This document shows, one piece after another, positions 16,772-28,256 of a stretch of 64,000 bases of DNA. The DNA is from Akkermansia muciniphila (lineage in GTDB: Bacteria > Verrucomicrobiota > Verrucomicrobiia > Verrucomicrobiales > Akkermansiaceae), in assembly GCA_945890645.1 (NCBI GenBank), contig CAMDCV010000021.1:1-64000 (forward strand), written 5' to 3'. Position numbers and translations under genes: made by a program. Below the pieces are notes generated by a model that did no database searches, had not been told where the DNA came from, and saw only the letters and a program-made list of their open reading frames with translations. Position 1 is the stretch's first letter; each line of letters starts with the position of its first letter.

Positions 16772-17983
16772 ATGAAGCGATCCCTTATCATTTGTGCCGT
16801 GATCTGCATCGTCGTCGCTCTTCTGGGCTGGCGGGAAAGCAAGCAACTTTCCCGCAAAAAGGAGGCCAATGCCAAACTCGTGAGAGAAGCCGCGGCCATT
16901 CCCAACGATGATGCCTCCTTGTCAAGAGCCGCTTCCCTTCGCATAGCACAGAGCAAGGAAGGCCTCGCCATGAAGGAGAAAGTGAAAGCCCTCACAAGCG
17001 ATTATGTTGCTCTCTTGCGCAATGAGAACGGGGCATCTGCGGAAGAACTCGCCATACTGCGCGAGAACATCAAAAGTCGCTTGGAGGAACTCGACCCCTC
17101 AGCGATCAGAGAATTCATGGGCGAATTCAACAGCCTTCCCGACGTGAACTCAGGGATGAAGAGTGATGTGAACGAGTATGTCATGAATGTTTTTATCAAG
17201 AAATACCCGGTGGAGATGGCCGGAATGATGAGCAAGACTCCCGAGCTCTTTAGCATCAGCAATCAAACCATGCCCGAGAGAGTGATTTACGATCCGTTCA
17301 AGTTTCTCATGTACTATTGTTGCCAGCAAAAAGATCTCCCGCTTGCGTTCCAGTGCCTTTCGGAAGCATCGCCAGAATTTCAATCCAAATACATCGGTGA
17401 AACGTTACGATACTATGGAAATACCCCTCTAGGTCGAGCCGAGTTGTTCGAAGAGATGAGAGCCTTCGCCTCGACCCCGGAACAACTGGAGCTTGTGCAA
17501 GGTAAGATGAGCGATCTCCTCTTCGACCGTCCCGACGCAAAGGTTACGTTCATTGAAGTGTCCGATTTACTCCAATCCGCGAATTTATCCAGTGAGGAAA
17601 TTGTCGCTGCCACCAAGGACATGGAGAAGAAAGTGCGAGTCGGCGAAACCGGACAATGGCTCGACTGGCTAACGAAAAATGACATCCCCGATGAAGTCTC
17701 GAAAGAACGAGCTTTCGATCTCGCCACTCGGTGGACAGAGAAAGACTACCAAGCCGTTGGCCAATGGCTCATCAATTCCCCCAACAGTCCCGAGAAATCC
17801 GCGGTCGCAGGAGCCTACGCCGCCAAGGCCTATCCCTACGATCCAGAAGGCGCCATGAATTGGATTCAAACCATCCCGCAAGGCCCCGACCGCACCAAGG
17901 CTCTGGAAACGATTTATCAAAGCATGCCACAAGATAGCGGTGCCGCGAAAGCCTTCGCCAGCGAATATGGTCTGGGGAAGTGA
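16772..17983 (+). CDS. Anchored helical-repeat protein, copy 2 of the pair (second gene)
   Basis: 403 aa paralogue of 7114-8292. The first 16 residues are nearly the same (MKRSLIICAVICIVVALLGW against MKRSLIISAIILVLGAIIGW), and the last 130 are close to identical (TGQWLDWLTKND, WTEKDYQAVGQWLINSPNS, AYPYDPEGAMNWIQTIPQG). The middle is much more divergent, so either the C-terminal repeats are under stronger constraint or the copies have exchanged sequence. No catalytic motif. Confidence 0.7.
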   Translation: MKRSLIICAVICIVVALLGWRESKQLSRKKEANAKLVREAAAIPNDDASLSRAASLRIAQSKEGLAMKEKVKALTSDYVALLRNENGASAEELAILRENIKSRLEELDPSAIREFMGEFNSLPDVNSGMKSDVNEYVMNVFIKKYPVEMAGMMSKTPELFSISNQTMPERVIYDPFKFLMYYCCQQKDLPLAFQCLSEASPEFQSKYIGETLRYYGNTPLGRAELFEEMRAFASTPEQLELVQGKMSDLLFDRPDAKVTFIEVSDLLQSANLSSEEIVAATKDMEKKVRVGETGQWLDWLTKNDIPDEVSKERAFDLATRWTEKDYQAVGQWLINSPNSPEKSAVAGAYAAKAYPYDPEGAMNWIQTIPQGPDRTKALETIYQSMPQDSGAAKAFASEYGLGK

Positions 17984-18036
17984 CTTTACCTTCGTTCCCA
18001 TGTTAAGGATTTCCGCGAGTGAGAAGTCAGACGATG

Positions 18037-18951
18037 TCATTTCGTTCGTGTGATCCTATTCCCTATGAAGCGGCCTAGAAATACTCCGGTTAACCCCAGT
18101 ATGGGAAAAAGATATAAGACGTAATGATTTCTCAACGTGATGTATAAGGCGATGCTTGCCATGACACCAACCAGAAATCCTACCACTATACCTATCATAG
18201 TGCCGAAGAATTGATGCGGTTTGTATGTATTCGCAAGGCGTATCGATGGCATTGGCGGTTCCGTCGCTCCTTGCGCGAGTGCATCAAGGAAATCGTTGGC
18301 AACTTCCATGAGGCGTTCGCGTTCGCTTCCTTCGAGAAGGATTTCTGCATAATCGGGGGTGATGATTCGTCCATCTGTGGCTCGTATGGCTATGAATCCG
18401 TCCTGCACTTCGATGAATCCGGTAGTGGCGGTGGCGAGGAAACGCAAGATGCTTGGTTTAAAAAATTTCGTCATTTCCGCTAGGCTGGGGACCAGATGCG
18501 GAGCGGATTTCATCGATGCCTGTATGGTTTCAAAGGCTCCTCCCGCAAAGAGCATGTAGTTTTTATTCAATGAATCAATCATCTGCCGTTCGTCCCATGC
18601 GGCTGTGGGAGCAAGCGTCAGATCAAGTCCCTTGACTCCGAGCGTTTCCATGGACTTTGTCTCGCGGCGTGGAAAGAGATCAAAGTTGGGAATGTCGAGT
18701 CCCGAACTGGGAATGATGATGACGGTACACCAGTACGTTTCATGCATGTATTTCCCGAATTGCTTCTCACAATCGAAAATCTCGAACGGCCTGTTTCGAT
18801 AAGTGCCGCAAACATGGTGGCGGAAACCAAGGGCACGCCTGAACATGTAAAGGTTTCCGGCTCCTTGAGAAAATGGACCCTCAGATTTCGCATGATAGGA
18901 ATACCCCTTCATGCGTGCCCAATGGAAATTCTTATTGTCGTGATCTTCCAT
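18037..18951 (-). CDS. Membrane protein with two C-terminal helices
   Basis: 304 aa with a soluble N-terminal domain of about 240 residues and two membrane helices near the C-terminus (about 245-268 and 274-295, the second ending in a basic R-I-T-R-T-K tail). The soluble part has several aromatic and Cys residues (HHVCGTYRNRPFEIFDCEK) and a strand-rich core (FIEVQDGFIAIRATDGRI). I do not recognise a family. It is the last gene of the minus-strand run that starts at 24201 and follows the kinase gene by 47 bp. Confidence 0.62.
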   Translation of the reverse strand: MEDHDNKNFHWARMKGYSYHAKSEGPFSQGAGNLYMFRRALGFRHHVCGTYRNRPFEIFDCEKQFGKYMHETYWCTVIIIPSSGLDIPNFDLFPRRETKSMETLGVKGLDLTLAPTAAWDERQMIDSLNKNYMLFAGGAFETIQASMKSAPHLVPSLAEMTKFFKPSILRFLATATTGFIEVQDGFIAIRATDGRIITPDYAEILLEGSERERLMEVANDFLDALAQGATEPPMPSIRLANTYKPHQFFGTMIGIVVGFLVGVMASIALYITLRNHYVLYLFPILGLTGVFLGRFIGNRITRTK

Positions 18952-18998
18952 GCCTTGGTTTCAGTTCTATGGTTTCTAGGTTTAGCGATGCGCAAATG

Positions 18999-21182
<2,184 letters not shown>

Positions 21183-21197
21183 TGGATCGATAAAATT

Positions 21198-21758
21198 TCA
21201 GGAGTTCTCATTGTTAGGATTCAGCTCGCGATAGAGCCAAAGTTTGGCGAGTTTCCAGTGGCGTTCCACCGTGCGCTCGCTGATTTCCAGTAGTGTGGCA
21301 ATTTCTTCATTTCCCAGGCCAGAGAAGAAGCGCAGCTTGACGATCTGGGCGTCCATCGGAAACTCGGCTTCGAGTCGATCGAGGGCTTCGTGCACCTTGA
21401 GCAAGTGGTCATCTTCCATCGGTACGGCGACGGGTAAATCATCGTCCAGAGTGACATTTTCTTCGCCTCCACCGCGCTTGGCTGCCAGCCTGCGCCGCGC
21501 GGCATCGACGAGAATGCGGCGCATCGTCTCGGCGGCAGCGGCGTAGAATTGCTTGCGATCGCGCCACTGCTCAGGTGCGGATTTTTCCAGCCTTAGCCAT
21601 GCCTCGTGGAGTAGACCGCAAGTATCCAGAGTGCCGCCTTTGCGTTCCATTGCCATCTTTGATTTCGCGATCCGGCGCAGTTCTGCATACAATTCGGCAA
21701 ACACCTGATTGTCGCGGGTTTGGTCGGCATTGTTCAGCCAGCGAGTGTATTCAGGCAT
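21198..21758 (-). CDS. ECF sigma factor of the TIGR02999 type
   Basis: 186 aa, the usual length for this small ECF class. Diagnostic segments are LYAELRRIAKSKM near the start, LLHEAWLRLEKS, the RRILVDAARRRLAAKRGG helix of region 2, and LRFFSGLGNEEIATLLEIS in the region-4 helix-turn-helix, followed by R-T-V-E-R-H-W. In this class the gene is commonly followed by a Hanks-type kinase, as here (15 bp gap). It starts 4 bp after the stop of the DUF3592 gene, so the operon continues from upstream. Confidence 0.92.
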   Translation of the reverse strand: MPEYTRWLNNADQTRDNQVFAELYAELRRIAKSKMAMERKGGTLDTCGLLHEAWLRLEKSAPEQWRDRKQFYAAAAETMRRILVDAARRRLAAKRGGGEENVTLDDDLPVAVPMEDDHLLKVHEALDRLEAEFPMDAQIVKLRFFSGLGNEEIATLLEISERTVERHWKLAKLWLYRELNPNNENS

Positions 21759-21762
21759 AATG

Positions 21763-22290
21763 TTATTTGATTTGTGCGGTCTTTGCTCTGACCATGTGAA
21801 ACATCACCACCAAGCCTATCACGAGTGCCATCAAGCCTAATGCCAGAGCCAACCAAGACAACCCAATTCCCTTGATCAATACGCTCTGATGAGGAGTCGT
21901 CGGATCATAATATACCTGCACTTCCTTTCCCGGAAGGAAGAGTAATTGCTCATCCTTGGCCGATGCCCAAGATCTATAGGACTTATTGCCATATCGCAGC
22001 CTGTCACCCTCAAACTTCTGACCATTCATTTCGTAGGAGTAGCGGACATTGATTGTGTATTTCCTGTCGAAACTATGAGTTCTACGACGCGCGGAAGAAC
22101 CAGAGACGTTCTCTTCGACGATTTTCGATTCGATGATTCTTCCCGCTGTTACTGGCCAGTCATTCGTTTTCAGTCCCTGCCGGAGTTGGAATGCCCCGAT
22201 GACCAAAAAAAGGAGACCAATCAAGGTGAAGCCGCCGCCAAAGATCCATCCGACTACTGACTGCTGTTTTTCTGCCATAGGTTGATTCAT
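21763..22290 (-). CDS. DUF3592 membrane protein
   Basis: 175 aa with two membrane helices (about 12-35 and 145-170) flanking an outer beta domain. The pattern W-P-V-x-x-G-x-I, a Tyr-rich strand (INVRYSYEMNGQKFEGDRL), then Y-D-P-x-x-P and a final helix identifies the DUF3592 family, whose function is unknown. The start could also be Met5. It sits between a secreted sensor-domain protein and the sigma/kinase pair. Confidence 0.82.
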   Translation of the reverse strand: MNQPMAEKQQSVVGWIFGGGFTLIGLLFLVIGAFQLRQGLKTNDWPVTAGRIIESKIVEENVSGSSARRRTHSFDRKYTINVRYSYEMNGQKFEGDRLRYGNKSYRSWASAKDEQLLFLPGKEVQVYYDPTTPHQSVLIKGIGLSWLALALGLMALVIGLVVMFHMVRAKTAQIK

Positions 22291-22310
22291 GTGGTTCTTG
22301 ATAGAATAGG

Positions 22311-23222
22311 TTATTTGATCTCCGCTTCAAAGGTGCCGATGACAAAACTTCTTTCCTCGTCTGGCAGGCGCAGGTGGATCTTGCCGGGGATTTTCCCATC
22401 CTTAGCGGTGCCGAATTCCAGTTTCATACTGTATCCATTGGAGTAAGTTGTAGGAACAGCAAAATCTTCGCCCTCTTTCCTGTAACGCAAGACAGCCGAT
22501 AGGCCAGTCACATCTTGACCTGGCTTCATCGAGAATGTTTTGCCATCTACCTTATCCTTGAATCCAAAGATCGAGAATTTCCGATCATCTTTGTTAGGCT
22601 CAGCACCACTCTGCCATAAAATCAATTCACCGTCACTGAAAGTGGCTTTCTCCACAATGAAATCTTCGCCATTGATTTTCCCCGCAGCAGGCTTGTCGGG
22701 AATAGCTTCCTTGGAGAGATCTTCGAGCTTGCCTGCAGCCGGAGCCTTTTCGCCGCCCTCTGGTTCGGGCGTTACTTTACCACTCGAAGCTTCCGCAGCT
22801 TTGGCAAATTTCGCAAAGTCCTCCTTGCTCATGGGATTGTAGACCATCCATCCGTCATCGGGGTCGTTGTGTGCCATCTTGCCCTTATCGAGCCTGATTT
22901 TCATCTCGATTTCACCGCCCAAATCCAGAGTGAGCGATTTCGTCTTTTCGTCCACGGCTTTGACGGTGTAGGGCATGGCGGGTACCTTATCTGGCGAGGC
23001 TACATGGATGATCATCTGGTCTTTCTGGAACTCATAGACCATTTTTTTCTCCATAAACATCAGCTTCAAGCCATCGATTTCGCGATTCGCCTTTTCAGCA
23101 ACTTTTTTGGTTTGGGCGGCATCAAGCGTCCAGTAGCCCTGCAATTGGGTTGCAAGATCGGTGGCTTGTGCGTGAATGACCGCTGCGGCGGCAACGACGA
23201 GTGTAATGATATATTTTTTCAT
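22311..23222 (-). CDS. Secreted protein homologous to the kinase sensor domain (A)
   Basis: 303 aa: a signal peptide (MKKYIITLVVAAAAVIHAQA) and one domain matching the outer part of the kinase at 18999-21182. Shared landmarks are LQGYWTLDA, YEFQKDQMIIH, IPDKPAAGKINGEDFIVEK, LILWQSG, and MKLEFGTAKDGKIPGKIHL with a final GTFEAEIK. A long acidic/Pro/Gly linker splits the domain into two halves. It lies directly upstream of the DUF3592 gene. It may compete with, or present a ligand to, the kinase (inference). Confidence 0.75.
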   Translation of the reverse strand: MKKYIITLVVAAAAVIHAQATDLATQLQGYWTLDAAQTKKVAEKANREIDGLKLMFMEKKMVYEFQKDQMIIHVASPDKVPAMPYTVKAVDEKTKSLTLDLGGEIEMKIRLDKGKMAHNDPDDGWMVYNPMSKEDFAKFAKAAEASSGKVTPEPEGGEKAPAAGKLEDLSKEAIPDKPAAGKINGEDFIVEKATFSDGELILWQSGAEPNKDDRKFSIFGFKDKVDGKTFSMKPGQDVTGLSAVLRYRKEGEDFAVPTTYSNGYSMKLEFGTAKDGKIPGKIHLRLPDEERSFVIGTFEAEIK

Positions 23223-23283
23223 GATGATTTGATAGATGTGTTAAATGATTGATAAAAACGAAACTGTATTGAAATTTGATGTA

Positions 23284-24201
23284 TTATTTGACTTCCGCTA
23301 CAAAGCTGCCGACGACGAAACTTTTTTTCGTATCTGGCACGCGAAGGTGAATTTTCCCTGGTATCTTTCCATCCTTTTGGGCGCCGAACTCGAGTCTCAT
23401 ACTGAAGCCGCGGAGGAATGTTCGAGTTTTGATGGTAAAATCTCCATGAACTTTATAGGCCAACGTGACGTCAATGTCTGTATCTTCGCTTGGCACCACC
23501 GTGAATGTTTTACCAGAAAAGTCTTCGACCGTAAATGGTTTCCCTACAAAGTCTTTGATTTTCTGACGGGGGAATTCAATTACAAATTCCTCTAAATTAG
23601 TCAAAAATCCATCGCCCTGACCGATTGTTAAAGAACCATCTTCTAAATCTAAGGTAGCTTCCTCGACTTTGAGTTTTCTGCCGTGAACCAATCCCGTTGC
23701 AGGCTGATCAGGGATCGGTTTCGTTGAAATCTCTTCGATTGGTTCAGCATTCACAGATTCCTCTTCCGTTTCCTCTTCATCCGCATAAAGACTCGAAAAT
23801 TCCTCCTTGGTGATAGGGTGATAGATCGTCCAGCCGTCCTCCGTGCCTTCCTTTAATTCTAAGTTGCCGTTGGTAAACTTGGCTTTGATTTCTTTTTCCT
23901 CCGACTTCAAGACAAGCGATTTCGCGTTTTCGTCCGTGGCTTTGATTGTATAGGAAACGTATTCATGGTTTGGCTTTTGAGATCCGTGGAATGTCATTTT
24001 GTCTTTTTGGAATTCAAAAACCAAGCTGTCTAATACAGTGACCTGTAACGCATCCAGTTCACGATTTTCCTTCTGGGCGGCAATGAGGGTATTTTCAGAA
24101 TCTGCCTTCCAGTAGCCTAGCAATTGGCTTGCGAGATCAGCAGCTCGTGTATGGATGATCGTCGTGGCGGCAACGACGAGTGTGATAAGATAAATTTTCA
24201 T
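23284..24201 (-). CDS. Secreted protein homologous to the kinase sensor domain (B)
   Basis: 305 aa from ATG 24201 (MKIYLITLVVAATTIIHTRA), which begins directly at a signal peptide like that of its neighbour; an in-frame ATG at 24255 would add 18 residues and is less likely. The mature part is colinear with protein A and with the kinase outer domain: LLGYWKADSENTL, FEFQKDKMTFHG, IPDQPATGLVHGRKLKVEE, DGFLTNLEEF, KDGKIPGKIHLRVPD. Several segments (YWKAD, DGFL, LEEF) are closer to the kinase than protein A is. First gene of the minus-strand operon. Confidence 0.75.
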   Translation of the reverse strand: MKIYLITLVVAATTIIHTRAADLASQLLGYWKADSENTLIAAQKENRELDALQVTVLDSLVFEFQKDKMTFHGSQKPNHEYVSYTIKATDENAKSLVLKSEEKEIKAKFTNGNLELKEGTEDGWTIYHPITKEEFSSLYADEEETEEESVNAEPIEEISTKPIPDQPATGLVHGRKLKVEEATLDLEDGSLTIGQGDGFLTNLEEFVIEFPRQKIKDFVGKPFTVEDFSGKTFTVVPSEDTDIDVTLAYKVHGDFTIKTRTFLRGFSMRLEFGAQKDGKIPGKIHLRVPDTKKSFVVGSFVAEVK

Positions 24202-24329
24202 GACAGCTATACACGCGCAAATTAGCCGAAAAAACCGACATATAAAAATCATCATTTTGTAACCTCTCTCTGAAATTAATGCTCTTACTGGTGTGAACGG
24301 CGAATTGGAATAGTGAAATCAGTTGCTAT

Positions 24330-24581
24330 GTCAGCTCGCCGCCCGTTTTACGGAGAGCGACTACCAAGCCGTCGGCCAATGGCTCAACAGTTCCCCCGAT
24401 AGTCCCGAGAAAGCGGCCGTCGCCAGCGCCTACGCCGACAAAACCTATCCCTACAATCCCGAAAACGCCATGAAATGGATCCAGACCCTGCCCCAAGGCC
24501 CTGGAAACGATTTATCAAGGCATGCCGAAAGACAGCGATGCCGCCAATGTCTTCGCCAGCGAATATGGTCTAACAAAGTAA
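24330..24581 (+). pseudogene. Decayed C-terminus of the helical-repeat family, with a frameshift
   Basis: The stretch reads LAARFTESDYQAVGQWLNSS then SPDSPEKAAV and AMKWIQTLPQGPG, matching the C-termini of 7114-8292 and 16772-17983. At about 24498-24503 the frame breaks: compared with the intact copies, 17 bases between two GCCCTG repeats are missing. The last part (ETIYQGMPKDS to FASEYGLTK) continues in another frame and ends in TAA at 24579-24581. The N-terminal two-thirds and any start are absent. Confidence 0.75.
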
Positions 24582-24679
24582 TGCATTCCTAAATCAGCAA
24601 TCTGCCAGAAGGATTTGAGACAATTTAGAATAGCTACGACGGTTTCTCTTGCGACTGCATTGTACAACTCTCTATTGCC

Positions 24680-26920
24680 ATGAAACGTTTCATTCTCCGC
24701 CAAATCGCCTTGCCAGCCATCATGGCACTGGCTTCCTCGACCTTGCTTTCCGCCCAGAAAACAGATTACAATGAAGTCGGCAAACAAGTTTCTGTTTTGC
24801 TTCAAAACAACCATTTTTCCGACGTTAAATGGAACAAGGACTTGAGTGACAAGTTTCTTGATACCTATCTTCGCGAACTCGATCCACGTCGCATGTACTT
24901 TCTCCAATCTGACATTGATCGTTTCAAAACAGACTATGCCCCTAGGCTTCATGACATGTTGCTGCGAAAAACCAGTATCACTGCCGCCGAGGATATTTAT
25001 CAAACCTACATCTCCCGCGCCAAAGAAAGCATGGAGTTGGTCAATGCCACACTTGATGAGCCCTTTGAATTCACCAAGAATGAAACCATCGAACTCAGTC
25101 GCAAAGACGCCCCCTGGCCCAAGGATGAAGCTTCATGGAAACAGCTCTGGCACCTCAACGTCAAGGACGCTGTCCTAAGCGAAACACTGCGTCGCGAACA
25201 GTTCGCCCGTCTTGCCATAGAGCAAGGAAAAGCCGATCCGCTCGCCACGGAAAAACCACCCTTGGAAATAGTTCGCCTCCGCTACCAGCGCAAACTCCGC
25301 AGCATCACAGATGCCGACGCCGATGCCATCGCCACACGCTTCCTCGCTGCGGTTAGCTCTACACTCGACCCCCATTCTTTCTACATGAACGACCGCCAAA
25401 ACGCCCAGTTCGATAGCCAAATGAAAAATCAGTTCGTCGGCATTGGGGTTGAGATCCGCACGGAGGATGACGGTGCTACCGTGATCAAAGGCATCAGCGT
25501 GGGTGGCCCGGCTGAAAAGCAAGGTGAACTAAAACTGAACGACCGCATCGTCGGTGTGGACCCGCAGAACACGGGCCATTTTACCGACATCCACTTCATG
25601 AGCATCGATCAAGTCTCCGATCTGATCCGTGGCGAAGAAAATACCCCGGTCCGCCTCAAAGTGGAACCCTCCGGCGGCGCTCCCGGCATCACCAAGATGA
25701 TCACGATCACCCGCGGCCAAGTCGAAACCAAAAACGAACAAGCTTCCGCCGAAATCATCGAGAAAAAAGACGAAAAAGGCATCGCACGCAAGCTCGGATG
25801 GATCACACTGCCCTCTTTCTACGGTCATTCAGAAAATCGGGAATCCGGTTCCGCCAGCCATGTTGAAAAACTCCTAAGACGGCTTATGGAAGAGAAAATC
25901 GATGGCCTGGTCATCGATCTGCGCGGCAATGGCGGCGGTTCATTACCAGAAGTCTGCCGCATGGCGGGCCTTTTCATCAAGCGTGGTCCCGTGGTTCAAA
26001 TCAAAAAACAACTCGCTCCCATTGAGGTGATCGATTCCCAGTTGCGTGCCCCGGTGTATCAAGGTCCGCTCATCATTCTGATCGATAAAACCAGTGCTTC
26101 TGCCAGTGAGATTCTTGCAGGCGCCCTCCAGGATCACAATCGCGCCATCATCGTGGGCGATTCCTCATCCTACGGCAAAGGAACCGTGCAGGAAATCAAG
26201 TACGTCGCACCCATGATGCCCTTTTTTGCCTATTCTGAAAAAGCCGGCACGGTGAAAGTCACCATCAAAAAATTCTACCGACCATCCGGGGAATCGACCC
26301 AGATCCAAGGCGTCCGGTCAGACATCGTGCTACCCAGCATTTACGATTCACCCGAGATCGGCGAAGGCCATTGGGACAATTGCCTTAGCTTCGACACGAT
26401 CCGAAAAGCTCCCGACTTAGCGCCTCTTGATCGAAATCACCTGTTCCTGCCACGCCTTCAAGAGCTCAGCGCTGGACGCAACCAGCACAATATCGAACTC
26501 ATTTACACCCGCGAAGACATCGCAGAAATGAAGAAACTCATGCAGGATAACAAATCTAGTCTCAACAAAGCTGTGCGTGAACAGGAATACTCTCTCGCTC
26601 GTGATAAGAGTGTGACCCGGAACAAGGAACGCATAGCACGCTTCGATCAAATGGCTCAGGAAGACCGAAGGAGCCTCGCATTCTACAAAGTCACCCTGGA
26701 CGATGTTGCCGCTAAAAAACCTCTCATCCCGTATGACCCCACCCAGGAAGACCAAGCCTACATGCGCAGAGCCAAAGATAAAACAGCCGCACTTGATGAT
26801 GCACCCAAGTGGCCCAGCGGCATGGATTACGTCAAACGCGAGAGCCTTAACATCGTCGTTGATCTCGCCCAGATCACCGAAAGCGCTCACATGGCCGGAA
26901 TCTTGAAAAAAAATGGCTAA
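24680..26920 (+). CDS. prc: Tail-specific (C-terminal processing) periplasmic protease
   Basis: 746 aa with a signal peptide (about 1-24). An N-terminal helical region (YLRELDPRRMYFLQSDIDRF is typical of Prc) is followed by a PDZ domain at about 240-330 and an S41 peptidase core at about 365-560. Catalytic residues are Ser474 in DKTSASASE and Lys499 in SSYGKGTVQ, 25 residues apart as in E. coli Prc. The long C-terminal helical domain is also Prc-like. The protein degrades or trims envelope proteins from their C-terminus. No obvious operon partner; the gene begins just after a pseudogene. Confidence 0.93.
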   Translation: MKRFILRQIALPAIMALASSTLLSAQKTDYNEVGKQVSVLLQNNHFSDVKWNKDLSDKFLDTYLRELDPRRMYFLQSDIDRFKTDYAPRLHDMLLRKTSITAAEDIYQTYISRAKESMELVNATLDEPFEFTKNETIELSRKDAPWPKDEASWKQLWHLNVKDAVLSETLRREQFARLAIEQGKADPLATEKPPLEIVRLRYQRKLRSITDADADAIATRFLAAVSSTLDPHSFYMNDRQNAQFDSQMKNQFVGIGVEIRTEDDGATVIKGISVGGPAEKQGELKLNDRIVGVDPQNTGHFTDIHFMSIDQVSDLIRGEENTPVRLKVEPSGGAPGITKMITITRGQVETKNEQASAEIIEKKDEKGIARKLGWITLPSFYGHSENRESGSASHVEKLLRRLMEEKIDGLVIDLRGNGGGSLPEVCRMAGLFIKRGPVVQIKKQLAPIEVIDSQLRAPVYQGPLIILIDKTSASASEILAGALQDHNRAIIVGDSSSYGKGTVQEIKYVAPMMPFFAYSEKAGTVKVTIKKFYRPSGESTQIQGVRSDIVLPSIYDSPEIGEGHWDNCLSFDTIRKAPDLAPLDRNHLFLPRLQELSAGRNQHNIELIYTREDIAEMKKLMQDNKSSLNKAVREQEYSLARDKSVTRNKERIARFDQMAQEDRRSLAFYKVTLDDVAAKKPLIPYDPTQEDQAYMRRAKDKTAALDDAPKWPSGMDYVKRESLNIVVDLAQITESAHMAGILKKNG

Positions 26921-27113
26921 GCGCTACAGCATGTCCCTCACGTTTTCAATGAACTCGAGAGCTATACACTTGTAATCGACACGAGAATCGAGTCATTCGA
27001 GGTCATCTGTGTAATTTGAACCAATAGTATTTTCCATCCCATGAAGTTGATATCTGCTCGGCAAGCAAAGTCAGTCATGGCATGTTGTTGCGTCGACTAA
27101 CCAGGAAACTCCA

Positions 27114-28061
27114 ATGAATCCCATACAACACATCCTCAAACAATTCCCGCTGATGATTTTAGACGGTGCCTTCGCCACGGAGCTGGAGAAACGAGGATGC
27201 GATCTGAACCACAGCCTTTGGTCAGCCAAGGTGCTAATGGAATCACCCGAGATGATAGCCGAAGTCCATAGCGACTACTTTCACGCCGGGGCCGACTGCG
27301 TGATCACGGCAAGCTATCAGGCAACCGTGGAAGGCTTCGTGCGCCACGGACTCAGCGAAACCGAGGCACTGGCATTGATCGGTAAAGCCGTTGCCATCGC
27401 CGTCCATGCGCGGGATCGCTTCTGGGCATCCTGCACGCAGCAAACTCTCCGGCCCAAGCCCCTTGTCGCCGCCTCCTTCGGTCCTTACGGTGCCTTCCTC
27501 GCCGATGGTTCGGAATACCGGGGGGATTATCAAATCTCGGAAGACGACTTGGTCGCCTTCCACTACCCCCGCATGAAAGCGCTAATCGATGCCGGTGCCG
27601 ATATCCTCGCCTGCGAGACCATCCCCTGCATGAAGGAAGCCCGTGCGATCACCCGCCTGCTCCAGACAGAATTCCCCAACCATTTCGCCTGGATGAGCTT
27701 CAGCGCGAAAGACGGCAAACACATCAGCAACGGCGAGTTGATCGCCGACTGTGCCAAAGAACTAGAATCCTGTGAACAGATTGCCGCCATCGGCATCAAC
27801 TGCACGGCTCCACAGCACATCACGTCCCTGATCCACGAGATCAAAGGGACGTCCACGAAACCCATCATCGTTTACCCCAACAGCGGCGAGTCCTACGAGG
27901 CCGACACCAAAACCTGGGGCGGATCGCATCACGATGCATCTTTCAGCAACAGCGCCCAACACTGGTGCAAGGAAGGAGCCCAGATCATCGGAGGATGCTG
28001 TCGAACCTCCCCCGAAGATATCCGCGCGATTGTCCGCTGGGCCAGACCTGGCGTCATTTGA
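27114..28061 (+). CDS. mmuM: Homocysteine S-methyltransferase
   Basis: 315 aa, full length for the family. It transfers a methyl group from S-methylmethionine or SAM to homocysteine, forming methionine in the cytoplasm. Visible signatures are LDGAFATELEKRGCDL at the N-terminus and the zinc-binding cysteines in GINCTAP (about Cys230) and GGCCRTSP (about Cys295-296). The LWSAKVL and ITASYQAT segments are also characteristic of MmuM. It stands alone, with about 190 bp on each side. I saw no SAM-riboswitch-like structure in the upstream gap. Confidence 0.92.
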   Translation: MNPIQHILKQFPLMILDGAFATELEKRGCDLNHSLWSAKVLMESPEMIAEVHSDYFHAGADCVITASYQATVEGFVRHGLSETEALALIGKAVAIAVHARDRFWASCTQQTLRPKPLVAASFGPYGAFLADGSEYRGDYQISEDDLVAFHYPRMKALIDAGADILACETIPCMKEARAITRLLQTEFPNHFAWMSFSAKDGKHISNGELIADCAKELESCEQIAAIGINCTAPQHITSLIHEIKGTSTKPIIVYPNSGESYEADTKTWGGSHHDASFSNSAQHWCKEGAQIIGGCCRTSPEDIRAIVRWARPGVI

Positions 28062-28256
28062 TGGGCACGCTCATCGAATCATGTCGGCTATTTTTCAATA
28101 ACTCTATGACGACGCGCCAGATGAGTATTTCCGAGCGAAATCAGGTTGAGGACATATTTCGGTTTAAGCGATTGGGTCCTCGTTGTGAAAATCTTTCATC
28201 ATCATAAATGCTTGGTAATGTAAGAGAATTGGTAAAGAATCGTTACACTACTACGA

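Noticed and set aside
26921-27113. Possible SAM-responsive riboswitch before mmuM
   Set aside because: I searched for the paired stems and conserved AAGG-type loops by eye and found no convincing structure in the 193-bp gap.
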